Assembly: GCA_029959085.1 (NCBI GenBank)
Contig: JARWIR010000091.1
Span: forward strand, 1,984,001 to 2,048,000
Direction of reading: 5' to 3'
Source of the DNA: Nemophila menziesii
Lineage: Eukaryota > Streptophyta > Magnoliopsida > Boraginales > Hydrophyllaceae
Length of the DNA: 64,000 nt
The position numbers and the translations under genes were made by a program. Under the pieces are notes generated by a model. That model had not been told where the DNA came from. It saw nothing but the letters and a program-made list of their open reading frames with translations, and searched no databases. This document shows positions 35,961 to 46,869 of the stretch, in pieces. Position 1 is the first letter of the stretch. Each line of letters begins with the position of its first letter.

Positions 35961-38300
35961 GGTTTTTTTTTTGTTCGGATAAAACATATTACATATCAAC
36001 ATTAGCCGATTCCAAGTCTCCCAAAGTCCTGTACCAATGAATGATTGTGGGAATGATCATGGTGTCGATGCCCAGCATTACGCGCGGCTCTGTCAGCCCA
36101 TCCGTTAAGGCGTCGCGGGAAATGTCTGAAAGACATCTGTCCATGGGATTCCGCGAGCTGCTGAATCTGCCCAACGTACGGCCTAATCTTCCACCATGTT
36201 GCTGGCATCTGCTGGATACCTTGAATAACTTCAAAGTTATCTGAGTAGATAAGGATCTTCCGAACCGTCTCTTGGTATGCCATTTTAGTCGTCTCATGTA
36301 CCGCCTTTGCTTCAGCCTCGGTTGCTGAGTTCACCCATATGGGTGCAGAGAAAACCTGTCGATTTCCCAAACTACAGTCTCTTCGAACTATCCTGATTCC
36401 ACTGTGCTCCGTTGTTGATTTAAAGGAGGCATCTCAAGTGTAAATTACTTGTATATCCGGTGGTACTACTGGGGGCTCAGTCACCTGAGTTCTCCGCTCC
36501 TCACTTGCTGGTAATGTGGAGTGATCTTGGGCCCAATCCTGTCCAAAAAGTTCAGTCATAGTGATGTGAATTAAATGTAAAATCGTGTTAACGTTCGGTG
36601 TGCTTGTTTCATATAAACATTTCATTTTCTGTTTCCATATGTTCCATAATAATAGTAAAATGTATGGTGTCGCAGTTTGTTGGTCCCAAATGGCTTTATC
36701 AATATTGTCGAGTATTTTTATAATCCAGTCGCCCATATTACCGGGCTCATCTTCAGATATTCGTATTTGTATTGCGGATCCCGCCCAAACCTGTTTGCAG
36801 AACGTACAAGTTAGTAGTAAATGTGAAACTGTTTCCGTTACCTCCCCGCACCATGTACAATGATAATCGTCATTGCATTTTTTGTGGAATAAGTTTAGCT
36901 TGGTTGGGAGGATGTCCCAACAAGCTTTCCAGACGAAGTTTCAAACTTTTGCGGGTACGTTTGACTTCCAAACTGTTGTCCATAATTTTGATTCTCGGAT
37001 ATGTGCTTATGCTGACGACTGTGTACTCCTCCCTAAGTGCTCCTTTGTTAGTGTAGCGTACCCTGATTTGGTAGTATATGTTCCATTCTTGTTGTAAGGC
37101 CACAGAAAGGTGTCCTGTGCAGCTCTATCCAATATTGGTATCTGTAGATCTCTTCTTTAACAGGCTTTGGCACATTGGAGTCAATCAGATCCCGATTCCA
37201 GCTGTTTTCCTCAGTGTGCATTAATTGGTCAACCGTCTCAAGTGCAGAATTTGTCGGTTTATCTTTAATTCTTCCAGACATAAGCCATTTATCGTCCCAA
37301 ATTCTAGTGTTTTCCCCGCTTCCTATTTGGATGATACCGTGTTCAAATAATAGATCCCTTCCTTCGATCAAACTCGCCCATGACCATGGTCGGCTTTGTC
37401 TGAGCTTGACCTGTAAAAGTCTTGAAGTGGATAATATATACCTTTCAGTAACCTTGCGGCCAGTGAGTTAGGGTGTTATATTAGTCTCCAAGCCTGTCGT
37501 CCCAGCAAAGCAGTATTTGCTCGCTTTAAATCTCGAAATCCCATCCCCCAATCACCTTGGCTATCGTCATCTTTTCCCACTCCATCCAATGTATCTGTCT
37601 ACGTTCCAGCGAGTTCCACCAGAACCGCGCAATAATCGTCGTAAGTTTCCAGCAAAAACCAAGTGGAAAGGAAAAAATTGACATAGCATAGGTTGGTATC
37701 GCTTGTAAAACTGCCTTTATTAGAACTTCTCGGCCGCCTTCTGATAGCAATTTAGCCACCCAGCCTTGTGCTTTATTAAACACCTTATCCGCAATCCATT
37801 GCAGCGTGTCAATTTTCAATCGTTTGTGACATAATGGTATCCCAAGGTATTTTCCTAAGTCATTCGCTTCTTGTATATGTAGTGTACTCGTTACCTGTTG
37901 TCTTAAGGTATCCGGTGTTTGTTTGCTAAAAGTGATAGCTGATTTCTGAAAGTTCACCCTTTGTCGCGAGCCTCTGCAGTACATGTCAATACATTCCTGA
38001 AGCTCTTGAATATCCTGTCCATCTAGAGAGACAAAAAAAAGGAGTCATCGGCAAAAAATAGGTGAGATATGACCGGGCAGTTGCGTGTGATCTGAATTCC
38101 TTTAATACGACCTACTTCCACTTTATGTTCAATAAGTGTAATAAGAGACTCCGTAAGCAAAGAGAATAAAAGAAGGGAAAGTGGATCTCCCTGCCGAAGT
38201 CCCCATCCTGGTGTGAACTGTGGTAGGCGTTTCCCATTGAAAGTAAGTTGAAAAGTAACCGTGGAGATACAATTCCATATCCAATCTACACATTATTTGT
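35961..38300 (-). mobile_element. 5'-truncated LINE with broken ORF2
   Basis: A minus-strand LINE whose 3' end is the T-run at 35,963-35,972 and whose 5' truncation lies near 38,300, inside the RT domain. Reading 5' to 3' (right to left): an RT start with GLRQGDPLS near 38,190 and an FFADDSFFF motif near 38,045; the RT thumb with LGKYLGIPLCHKRLK (37,984-37,526); LTG-type and zf-RVT pieces (37,371-36,870); the WNIWKQKMKCL linker (36,736-36,434); and an RNase H ending in GRLGIG at 36,002. There are several stops and shifts. No clear target duplication was found. Its sequence differs from the 27-33.5 kb element, so it is another LINE lineage. Confidence 0.85.
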
Positions 38301-38689
38301 CCTCATACATCAGAGGAAGAAAAATTTAGAAAATATAATAGTATAATAAAAAGAATTTACAAATAAAGGTCTAGAAATCAAATTTGTTACCTATAAAATT
38401 TAAACTAAATTTTTTTTATAAGGCCTAATTTGATTTTTTTGGTTAGTATTTTTACCCTTATACTTTTATTCAGTTTATTGATTGGTATGTATCAATATTT
38501 TATGTTTCGTACGTACCAATTTTGTTTGTTTGGTACATAATAATTAAATTTCTATACCTCATGTTCGTTTTACGATTGTTATACGATCAATTTTTATATA
38601 ATTGCATAATAGGTCCCTAATAACATTTTTCATAAACTCAAATGTTTTTTGTCCATATCATGGTTAATGTCCCTACTATTTTTTGGGTT
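38301..38689. other. No gene recognised
   Basis: AT-rich spacer between two LINE fragments. It holds repeated tacgtaccaattt/ggtacata-like words (38,508-38,545) but no structured element. Confidence 0.5.
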
Positions 38690-39285
38690 GGGTAAACAGT
38701 TGTATTAAAAAGAAAACTGTACACTATACAAAGGAGTTACCTACCTAGGCCCGAAAGCTTAAGGTAGCAACAAAGAAGCAAAATACAACTAACTCATACT
38801 AAACTAATACAAGCTAGTTTCCCACTCTCATCCATAAAGGAATGACGAGGGAACAAGGAAAATAAAATGGAAAATACACACCATTTTATTTCCTTGGTAA
38901 TTGTTTCTCGTGTCATCAAATCACCTCTCATAGCTAGGTGATTTCTCGTTTTCCAAATGCAATAAACGGTTGCTCCAAACCCAATTTTCCATGCTTTTCT
39001 CCTCCAAATTTCTCTAGCTTTAAGCTTTTTAAGCCATTTCAAAGCATTAAGAATCGTATTCATCTCCTTATTCAATCCTAGCCATGATTTAATCTCATAC
39101 CAAATTGACCTTGCATAAGAACAATCGAAATAGAGATGCTTATTCGATTCAAAATCTTCCCCACACAACTTACAAAGCGGATCTAGCTCCATATAAGTAA
39201 TTCTATCTTTCGTTTTAAGTCTTTCCCTCAATGACATCCAAACAATAATATCATGCTTGGACTTATTTAGATAACCTAATCCAAG
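38690..39285 (-). mobile_element. 5'-truncated LINE tail, family shared with 61.0-62.7 kb
   Basis: The minus-strand frame 38,794-39,237 encodes the zinc-binding RT-associated domain (LDPLCKLCGEDFESNKHLYFDC), a SYARSIWYEIKSWLGL segment, and a tail KIGFGATVYCIWKTRNHL, then stops at 38,794 without an RNase H domain. The same protein and a shared 3' UTR (aaacagttgtattaa, then actgtacactatacaa) recur at 61,030-62,000, so this is a LINE family without RNase H. Reading continues upstream of the ATG at 39,237 to about 39,285. No target duplication was identified. Confidence 0.8.
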
Positions 39286-39459
39286 CTACCGTGTCAAGGT
39301 CCAAGCATTGGTACGTGTCAAACAAAGGTTTTTCCGGAAAAACAATTCAAAAATCTATTCACGGTAACCTTTTCACGATTAAAATCTAATTGGTACGTAC
39401 CAAATAGATCTAGATCTAGATCTAAACAAAAACAACCAGAAATCTATTCACACTCTCTG

Positions 39460-39742
39460 AAACAAAAAGCAAAGAGAAATCTCTTTAGACTTGACATTGG
39501 AACTAAAAAGAAAAGAAAAATATTATTTTGAACAAAATTAAAAAAAAAATCAAAAAACAAAACTCAATCTCTTCACCCTCGGCATTGGAACTAAATAAAA
39601 AAATATATTAAAAAACCATCTCTTCACACTCTACATTGGAACTGAATTAAAAAAAACAATAAAAAAATCAATCTCTTCAAACTCGGCATTGGAACTAAAA
39701 AGAAAAAGAAAAAAACTCCCACCATTGGAACAAAAAGAAATT
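39460..39742. repeat. Degenerate tandem repeat with cattggaact core, about 4-5 units
   Basis: The motif atctctt-a-actc-acattggaacta followed by an A-rich stretch recurs at about 39,480, 39,565, 39,620, 39,680 and, shortened, 39,722, with spacing of roughly 45-85 bases. The units differ in the length of their A-rich parts. No coding function is apparent. Confidence 0.7.
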
Positions 39743-39797
39743 TATGCATGTTCACAGATTTTAAAAAAAATATATATAATATATATATTCACGTTCA

Positions 39798-39990
39798 CCA
39801 CTGCAAGCGGCGGCGAGGCTTGCTGATGGCGGCGACGGTCCACGAACGGTGAGGCTTGCTGATTGTGGAGAACGGTCCACGAAGGAGGCGGTGGCGACAA
39901 CGAGACTTGCTGAAGATGGAGAGGGTCCACGAACGGCGGCGCTCAGCCACAGGTGGAGAGTGGCTTCACTGGGTGGAGAGTAGCGCCACC
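39798..39990. repeat. GC-rich tandem repeat (gaggcttgctga units)
   Basis: About three units of 45-60 bp share gaggcttgctgatggcggcg-like starts and an acggtccacgaa segment (39,812, 39,847, 39,900), followed by repeats of gtggagagt--cttcac (39,952-39,985). It stands out from the AT-rich surroundings. A minus-strand frame through it (39,742-39,930) encodes QQASP repeats but has no other gene features. Confidence 0.65.
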
Positions 39991-40779
39991 TGTTTTCTTA
40001 TGTTGGAGAGCTTGCAGTGGTAGAGCGGCTTTCTTTGGCAGGTGAGGCACTGGAGAATGGCTTCATGTATAGAAATGGGAAGGTGAGATTTGGTCTGAAG
40101 AGAGAGGGGGTTTCGAAACCCTAATAGGGTTTTTTTGTAATAAAAAATTTCACTATTTACAGATAAGAAGAAGGCGGGTGTTTCGGGTTTTTTCTTATTT
40201 TTAGTTTGGTTTCAGTGATTAGTTAAGGTAGAGATCTGTAAGTATTTTGTATAGGCTTTGGGCTTTCTGAATAAATACCCCGTAAAATAAGACCAATAGC
40301 CAAAGGAGTGAATCTAATACGTTACTCTAAAATAAGAGCAATAGCCAAAGGAATGAATCTAATACATTACTCTAACAGGAAAAGAAATACTATTTTAAAC
40401 CAATACATAAAGAATTTATATTATAAAGCTCATTCTAATAAAAGTTCTAATAAAGTCCCTAATTTAGAATTTAGTTTGTCCAACTTACTTTACTTTTTCA
40501 ATAAGTAAGATTCATGCTCCCTGCAACTCCCTTACAACATTCTTTCTTCATTTAATACTTCTTAAAAAATTTACTTTACATGTGTTATCTTTTGACGTTA
40601 TCTAAAAAAACCAGCTCCCAACAGAGCTTGATCAACTTTGGTCTCTTCTCCAATTGTCAAACTTAGTTGGGATTAATCTGTTGATGTGTTAATCCCAGCC
40701 AAAGGAATGGTGGTGGAATATGTGACTACAGATACTGATTTTGTACCTCATAACTGAGACTTCATCCGTGCCAATCATT
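39991..40779. other. No gene recognised; one 45-bp direct duplication
   Basis: The stretch ataagaccaatagccaaagg to cttactctaaa-like (about 40,286-40,330) is repeated with a few changes at about 40,332-40,376, a simple two-copy tandem duplication. The rest is AT-rich. A fragment that looks like promoter or 5' UTR DNA (taatagggttttttt near 40,120) has no coding partner. Confidence 0.55.
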
Positions 40780-41075
40780 ATCTTCTCACACGATTTTCCA
40801 CCCCTTTTCTGTTTTCCTTACATTTATTTCATCGATGAAAAATACTTTTTTGGCTTGGTGGCTAAAATTTAAGACTCTTGGCTCCATAAAAGAAGTGGTA
40901 TTGATACTCATTACCCCATGGTATATCTTCATACTTGTTATACCACTTACACTCGAACAACACAACTGAACAAACACAATCAAATAGAACTTCCACAATC
41001 CTGACTAGGTCACCGTAATAAGCTACTCCATCTGTGATGGTACTTAATCTGTAATTCCGAGTCACCCTTTTTTAT
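40780..41075 (-). pseudogene. CACTA transposon DUF4216 remnant
   Basis: On the minus strand, two overlapping frames read DGVAYYGDLVRIVEV, VVLFECKWYN, then a shift, then HQAKKVFFIDE and KGWKIV. This is the order of the DUF4216 domain found in the C-terminal part of plant En/Spm (CACTA) transposases: YYGxLxxIIEV, VxLFKCxWFD, QAxQVFYVxD, WxVV. Only this domain is left, with at least one frameshift. No CACTA terminal repeats were found nearby. Confidence 0.7.
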
Positions 41076-41346
41076 CTCATTTCACGAGTAATATGTTTGA
41101 CACCGTTCAAAACACATTAATGTATCTATATACCGGACCACGAGACATGTTCGCTAATGAAATACTCCGGGGTAGCTAATGCATCACCAACCATGTGCAT
41201 TAAGTAAATCTACCAACAAGAACACTTATTTGTTTTAATATAGTCGTGTTTATGTTTATAATTAGATGATATATACATTCTCCTTAAACCACCGCTGAAA
41301 ATTTTCTCGGTGAATCCTTTCTATAGCAATAACAGGGTCCGATAGT
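41076..41346. other. Spacer, nothing recognised
   Basis: AT-rich sequence between the CACTA remnant and the next LINE; no motif of note. Confidence 0.5.
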
Positions 41347-41360
41347 GTGGACTTGTGTTC

Positions 41361-43048
41361 TTTCTTTTTAGTCGAAAATAACCCTTCATTAGTACTCAAA
41401 ATATTACAAGTCAGCCAATGCCAGTTTGTTCAAAGTCTAGCCTTAAAAGTGTAGCTAATTGGGAAAGAGGGAAAAGGCTCCAAAGACGAAACAATTCTCC
41501 TTTGAGTTTTTGTTTGGCCATCCAATCCGCTGTCCTATTTTTAGCTCTGCTAACATAAGTGATATCGATCTTATAAAGCTCCTTGCAAAACATAATATTT
41601 TTAACCAAAACCTTAGTTAAACTAGACATATTACATTTAGCATTAACTTTATCAACTATTCTACTAATATCACATTCAATATGGACACTTCCAATTGGGT
41701 ATCTTGAGGCCATATCACAAGTTGCAAGAATCCCTCTACCTTCAGCATCCTCTATTGAATAAGTGTTGATATCTTTCGTAAAACCTTCAAGCATTTGTCC
41801 TTTAGAATCCCTTAGTACACACGCAAAAGAGGCTTTGTTAGTATCTAATAAAACAGAAGCATCACAATTAATTTTATACTTCCCAAATAGAGGGGGGACC
41901 AATAGTTATTAGTAGTACTCGCTATTTCTGAAGCATCATTGAGATAAAGGCAATTCAAATTATCACCTCCCAAGTCATTCTCTCCAAAAAAAATTACCAG
42001 AGGTATTGTTTTGAGTAGCCTCATTAGTTTTAAAGTTAGCACTTTTATACTCATCATAGGATTTAATACATTTATGCACTGTATTCAGAGGGTCGGGAGA
42101 TGTTCCTTTAAACAAGTATTCGTTTCTTCCTTTCCAAATAAACCAGCATATATACATATCAATCTTACTTAAGTCGGGTAGTATATCAGCTTTTTCAATG
42201 GAACACAATCTGAGAAAAGATATCCATTTAATAAAATTATGCGAGGGTTCAACACTTGATACAAAAGATAAGGGACTAGCAAGCCACACAGCTCTAGCCC
42301 AAGAGCATTGAAATAATAAATGCTCAACTGTTTCATCATGAATACAACATAGTTCACAAAAAGGGGAAGGAGAGGACCTCCTTTTGTATCTATTTTGGTT
42401 TGTAGCAAGGCCATTTCCAGCATTTCCACACAAATTTTTTAATTTTTGGCATGATATTCAACTGCCAAATAAAATTCCAGTCAATTGTTTCCAATTTAAA
42501 TGAACTTGAGCCTTTCTTACTGTTTTTTTTTAATTTCAAGGATATGTCAAGCCTTCCAAATCTGGTTATAACAATCCTTTACTTTTACATCTCCACTAAA
42601 TGAACAAGACCAAAAGGGAGTGTCAATGCAATAGAATAAAGGAATGTCTAAAGAACAGATTGTTGTTACAACTTTATCCTCAAATAATTCCTGTAGTAAA
42701 CTAATATTCCATTCCTTAGAAGGAACAATTCATTCAGAAACAAATTCCAATTCACACACCATTGGTTTAGAAATGTGGGGATCAGAAAGGATCCATTTAT
42801 CTTTCCAAATTGAAATTTTCTTACCATCACCAATAGTCCAGCGTAAATCAAGAAAACAGTTTCTGCCTTCAATTAAACTTTTCCACCTCCAAGAGCAATT
42901 ACATTTTAAAGAGGCATCTAAAAAATCTGTATCAGGGAAGTATTTCCCTTTAAAAACTTTGTGAAGTAATGAATCTTCATTTTTAAGAAATTTCCACGCA
43001 TTTGATGCAAGAAGCGCAAGGTTTTGAGTATGAAAATCCTTGAACCCC
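41361..43048 (-). mobile_element. 5'-truncated LINE with 14-bp target duplication
   Basis: The direct repeat gtggacttgtgttc at 41,347-41,360 and 43,049-43,062 encloses a 1,688-bp minus-strand insertion. It carries, 5' to 3': an RT-downstream piece with WKSLIEGRNCFLDLRWTIGDG (42,964-42,730), the zf-RVT domain FCELCCIHDETVEHLLFQC (42,433-41,975), and RNase H (41,902-41,411; KINCDASV, AEGRGI, NRTADWMAK). Several frames are needed, so it is inactive. The 3' tail is a mixed T-rich tttcttttt at 41,361-41,369. It inserted in the 3' flank of PPR copy C. Confidence 0.88.
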
Positions 43049-43062
43049 GTGGACTTGTGTTC

Positions 43063-43474
43063 GCTACAAATCTTTCTTTGCGATTTTGGTTTTTTTTTCA
43101 AATTATGTACTTTCTGAGTAGTAACAACACACTATGTAGATATATTACACACCACATTATTAATCTATAGCATAATATTTCTCAATTGAAATGCTAAAAG
43201 TTGCTTTAAAACAAATATCAAGGACATAACTAATTCACAACAACAATTATTTAACTCAAGTCAATATAGTGATACTAACAATGGGCCTTAACATGCTTCA
43301 TTGTTACGTGACCATCTCTCTCACACATTATAGAAACTAAAATCTGATCATTAAAAAAATTTCATCCCGATTTGAATCCCCCTGGATAAAATCTTTCTTT
43401 GACGAGGAGTGGAGCCTAAATATCAGTTATTTCAGATTGATACAGCCATGCAGAGACTCGTGATTTTTAAAATT
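43063..43474. repeat. 3' flank of PPR copy C
   Basis: Close match to 34,715-35,123 and 13,130-13,549. Shared details include the atctttctttgcgattttgg segment and the final gccatgcagagactc just downstream of the PPR stop. Confidence 0.8.
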
Positions 43475-45072
43475 TTACATCTCTTGAATCATATCAAGAA
43501 GCTTAGGATGTTTAAATATGATTTCATAAGTAGTTGCATCCACTGAGAAACCATGTTTTCTCATTTTCTTCACAGATTCGATTGCCTCTTCATACTTTTC
43601 TTTCTTTAGAAACCCTTGGATAATAACGTTGTAAGTCACACTATTTGGCGAGAAACCATTTTTCTTCATACTTGAAACCCACTCTTTTGCATCTTTAAAC
43701 AGTCCTTCTCCATAAAGTCCACCTATAATGATATTATGGGTATATATATATCAGGCTGCAAACCTTTCGATAGTAGCTTGTAAAAAATGTCGATTGCAAC
43801 ATCAAGTTGATCATCTTTACATAATCTATGAATAATAGTATTATATGTCACAATGGTAGGAGTTATATTTCTACTTTGCATAGAGTATAATAAAGACATA
43901 CCCTCAGTTACACGTCCATTATCGCACAATCCGTTTAACATGATATTATATGTAACAAAGTCAGGACTTACTCCCTCACCCTCAGATTTCATCTTCGTGG
44001 ATAATTTATGCGCAGTAACACATCTACCCTTTTGAAACAACCCTTGTATCATACTGCAGTATGTAACATTATTAGGCATCAGTCTCTTTGAAGGAATATC
44101 ATGAAAAAGTTGAAAAGCCTTATCAACCCACCCTTTCTTCACCAAACCATTGATTAGATTGCTATATGTTATAATATTAGGCTTTAATTCTATAGCTACC
44201 ATGGTAATTAATACCTACATAGCTTCCTCAATTTCACCCCTCAGACAATATACATCTAGCAATGAAGTATAAGTAACTACATTGGATTTCAGGCCTCTTT
44301 CAATCATGATCTCTATGAATCTGTTTGCATCTTCCACTTTTCCTTCCTTTCCATGTGAATCGACTAATATACTAAATGTACGTACATCTGGAACAACTTA
44401 TAATCCAACATCTCAATCAACAACATTTTAGCCTCTTCTTTCCTATCAAAATTACAGAATCTATGGATCAACGAAGAATAAGTGACAACATCTGGGGTTA
44501 TACCCTTATCTTTCATCTCAAAGAATAACTTAACGGTATCATCAACCATGCGATCCTTGCATAGACAATCAAGAATGGTGCTATAAGATTGGATGTCCGC
44601 TTTACAGCTTCCCTTTTCAAATACAGGTAGCCATTCGAGAGCCTTGAGTGTATGTCCAAGTTTACAAATCCCGTTTAGCACGATTCCAAAAGTAACTTCA
44701 CTTGGCTCGCAAAGTTTTTCTCTGGTTAACCTTTCAAACAATTCTACAGCCTCAACTCCTCTATCTTTACCAAAGAGGCCCTTTATCACGTTGGTATTGG
44801 TAACCACATCAGGGTCAAACCCACACTTGAAGAAACAAACTAAAATCGGAAAACCCGAATCGATGCATTTCAAAGAACAGTAACAGTTCAAAGTAATATT
44901 CATCGTATAGTCATTTATTAGAACACCTAACCTGTGCATTTCTTTGAAAAGAGAAACAACGCCAGAGTGTTGTTTCATCTTTACAACGACTCCTAATAGC
45001 TTATTGTAGTTTATAATAGAAGGCTTATGTCGCATTCGAGCCATTCGATACAATGCAACATTGTTGACATCT
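43475..45072 (-). pseudogene. Rf-like PPR gene, copy C, main body, frameshifted
   Basis: This minus-strand copy keeps the most repeats. It starts near 45,072 (NNVALYRMARM) and covers KPSIINYNKLL, VLINDYTMNITLNC, DPDVVTNTNVIKGL, EPSEVTFGIVLNGI, ADIQSYSTILDCLC and TPDVVTYSSLIH, then shifts frame at about 44,395. Further repeats follow with breaks at about 44,205 and 43,735 (the latter is a TA expansion in tatatatata). The end is SVDATTYEIIFKHPKLLDMIQEM at 43,475 (split by the reading limit here only in spelling). One segment reads VNRLCKD-like with lower repeat quality. With its N-terminus beyond the inserted element it would be an ordinary-sized RFL-PPR of about 14-15 repeats. It is disabled by at least three shifts plus the insertion. 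Confidence 0.85.
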
Positions 45073-46645
45073 GGTAGGTCCTTGTGTGTTATAAAATAAT
45101 GCGGATAAAGTAGAGGAACCACTAACTGCAAGTGTACAGTTGTCCCAAGTAATATATGATAAACAAGTTCGTTCTCAGGGACGGAATAGGTTGACTCTAA
45201 TGTTATCAAATAGTGGAATAATTAAAAAATACGAAAAAGTAAAAGATATGATGTTTGTTGGGGTTTTTGATTAACAACTAAAGTGCAAAAGTAATTTAAA
45301 TACTAAATTAATTAAACTAGAATAGAAATCACATAAGTAAATGAGGTAGACGCGAGAGAAAAGGAGTACTTGAGTCACACTAGGGTTTCACCGCAAACTT
45401 TCTTAATTAATGTTTTCTTTTAAGGGTTGAATTAATATTATTATGCTAGTTGGGATTCTGAAATCTCTTAGCCCCCGTCAGGGTGGACCTAAAAGCTCTC
45501 CTACGGTCTTCTAAACCCCGGTAGGATGATTAAAACCACTTTCGGATGATTAAAACTTACCACTTTGGCTATTGGCTAGTCAAGCCTGTCAAGGACATTG
45601 GCGAATACCAACGACAAATACTTAGTTCTATACTCAAACCCCCCGTCAAGGTGATCCATATGCCACTATGTGGAATAGCATAGGTACTAAAACTTATCCC
45701 TAGTTCATGACTCTATGGATAATAAATAAGCATAAAGTAAAAGCCAACTTAAAATAAAAACTCAAATTAAATTATTCAATCCCAAGTTGGGAAAACACTA
45801 ATTATTCAAGAATGGGTTCAACCCACGTTGCGATTCTCAAGTACAAAGAAAAACTTAGCTCATAATTGAAATTGAAATGAAAGAAATAAAAATAAGGGCA
45901 TTCATGTTTAACAGAAAGATAATTAAATAAAAGACCTAATTAGGATGTTGGATTTGGCTATTGAATTGGAGATGTTGAATTCTCCAGCTCTTGACTTCTT
46001 CCTTCTTCCTTGCTTCTACTCTTTTCTCTAACGCTCCGACTTTTGTAAAAATGAATTGTGTGTAAAAATAAAGTAAAAAATCCTATTTATACTATTAAAT
46101 TCGGACGTGGGTTATTTTAAATGAATTAAATAAATATTGAATGGACCAAGTCCACTTTTCAAGTCCAAATCTCGTAACTGTTGTACATCATCCACTAAAA
46201 CGGCTGTAACTTTCTCAATTTAACTCCGAATTGACTCGTAGAACTTGCTAATTCTTCGTAACTCGATAAGGCACGAATCTTCTTCATAACTCAGAGGCTG
46301 AATCCATATTTAAGTGGCTCGAAATCAGAAATTACCATCAGCCTTCCAGATTTTGTAGCTCAAACTTGTCAACTCCTCGGGATATTTCTTCTAGCTTTTG
46401 AATTCTTTACACGATCTAAGACTTCTATTCTTGATTCCTCTCCTTGCTAGTATTAGAAACCTACAATCTTTTCACTAAAACAAACCATTTTACGTGCGAA
46501 ATCTTAATAAACTAAAAATACTACAATCTAAGGAGAGAAAATAAAATATAACAAATTATAGCTCAAAGTCTATCGGATTAGTCAATTAATCACCAAATTT
46601 GATGTCTCCTAAAGGCATATAAATAAAACAAAATAGGAGACATCA
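45073..46645 (-). repeat. Unclassified 1.57-kb dispersed element, copy 2, in PPR coding DNA
   Basis: Homologous to 14,775-16,329. It is flanked by acatct at 45,067-45,072 and 46,646-46,651. Removing the element and one acatct rejoins the PPR reading frame exactly between the targeting peptide (46,646-46,794) and the first repeat region, which supports both borders. The terminal hairpin is tgatgtctcct (46,600-46,610) with aggagacatca (46,635-46,645). Element ends: tgatgtctcc on the minus-strand 5' side and a cctacc end on the other. There are no inverted ends, poly(A) or ORF. Confidence 0.75.
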
Positions 46646-46794
46646 ACATCTTTCGTGAAATCATGAGAATAAGAATAAGATGAAAATGAAGTATAACAGA
46701 ATTGGGAAAAAGGTTTGCCAATTTTGTTGAAGAAAGAACGAGACGATATATAGCAAATCAGATTCCACCCAATTATTGAACTATTCAGTTTCAT
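46646..46794 (-). pseudogene. N-terminal targeting exon part of PPR copy C
   Basis: From the ATG at 46,794 the frame gives MKLNSSIIGWNLICYISS and then FSQFCYTSFSSYSYSHDFTKDV, before running into the inserted element. It is rich in Ser and poor in acidic residues over the first 45 residues, as in mitochondrial targeting peptides. It is clearly homologous to the N-terminus of copy B (35,840). Confidence 0.8.
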
Positions 46795-46869
46795 TTCCAG
46801 ATCCTAATTTTGGTTTCTTTTAATATTTTTGTTTTGATATCAGGGTAGAGTGAAATTGTTTGGGGGTTC

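Noticed and set aside
39460..39742. CRISPR-like array of regularly spaced repeats
   Set aside because: Repeats are degenerate, spacing is irregular and spacers are A-rich; this is eukaryotic tandem repeat DNA in a plant genome.
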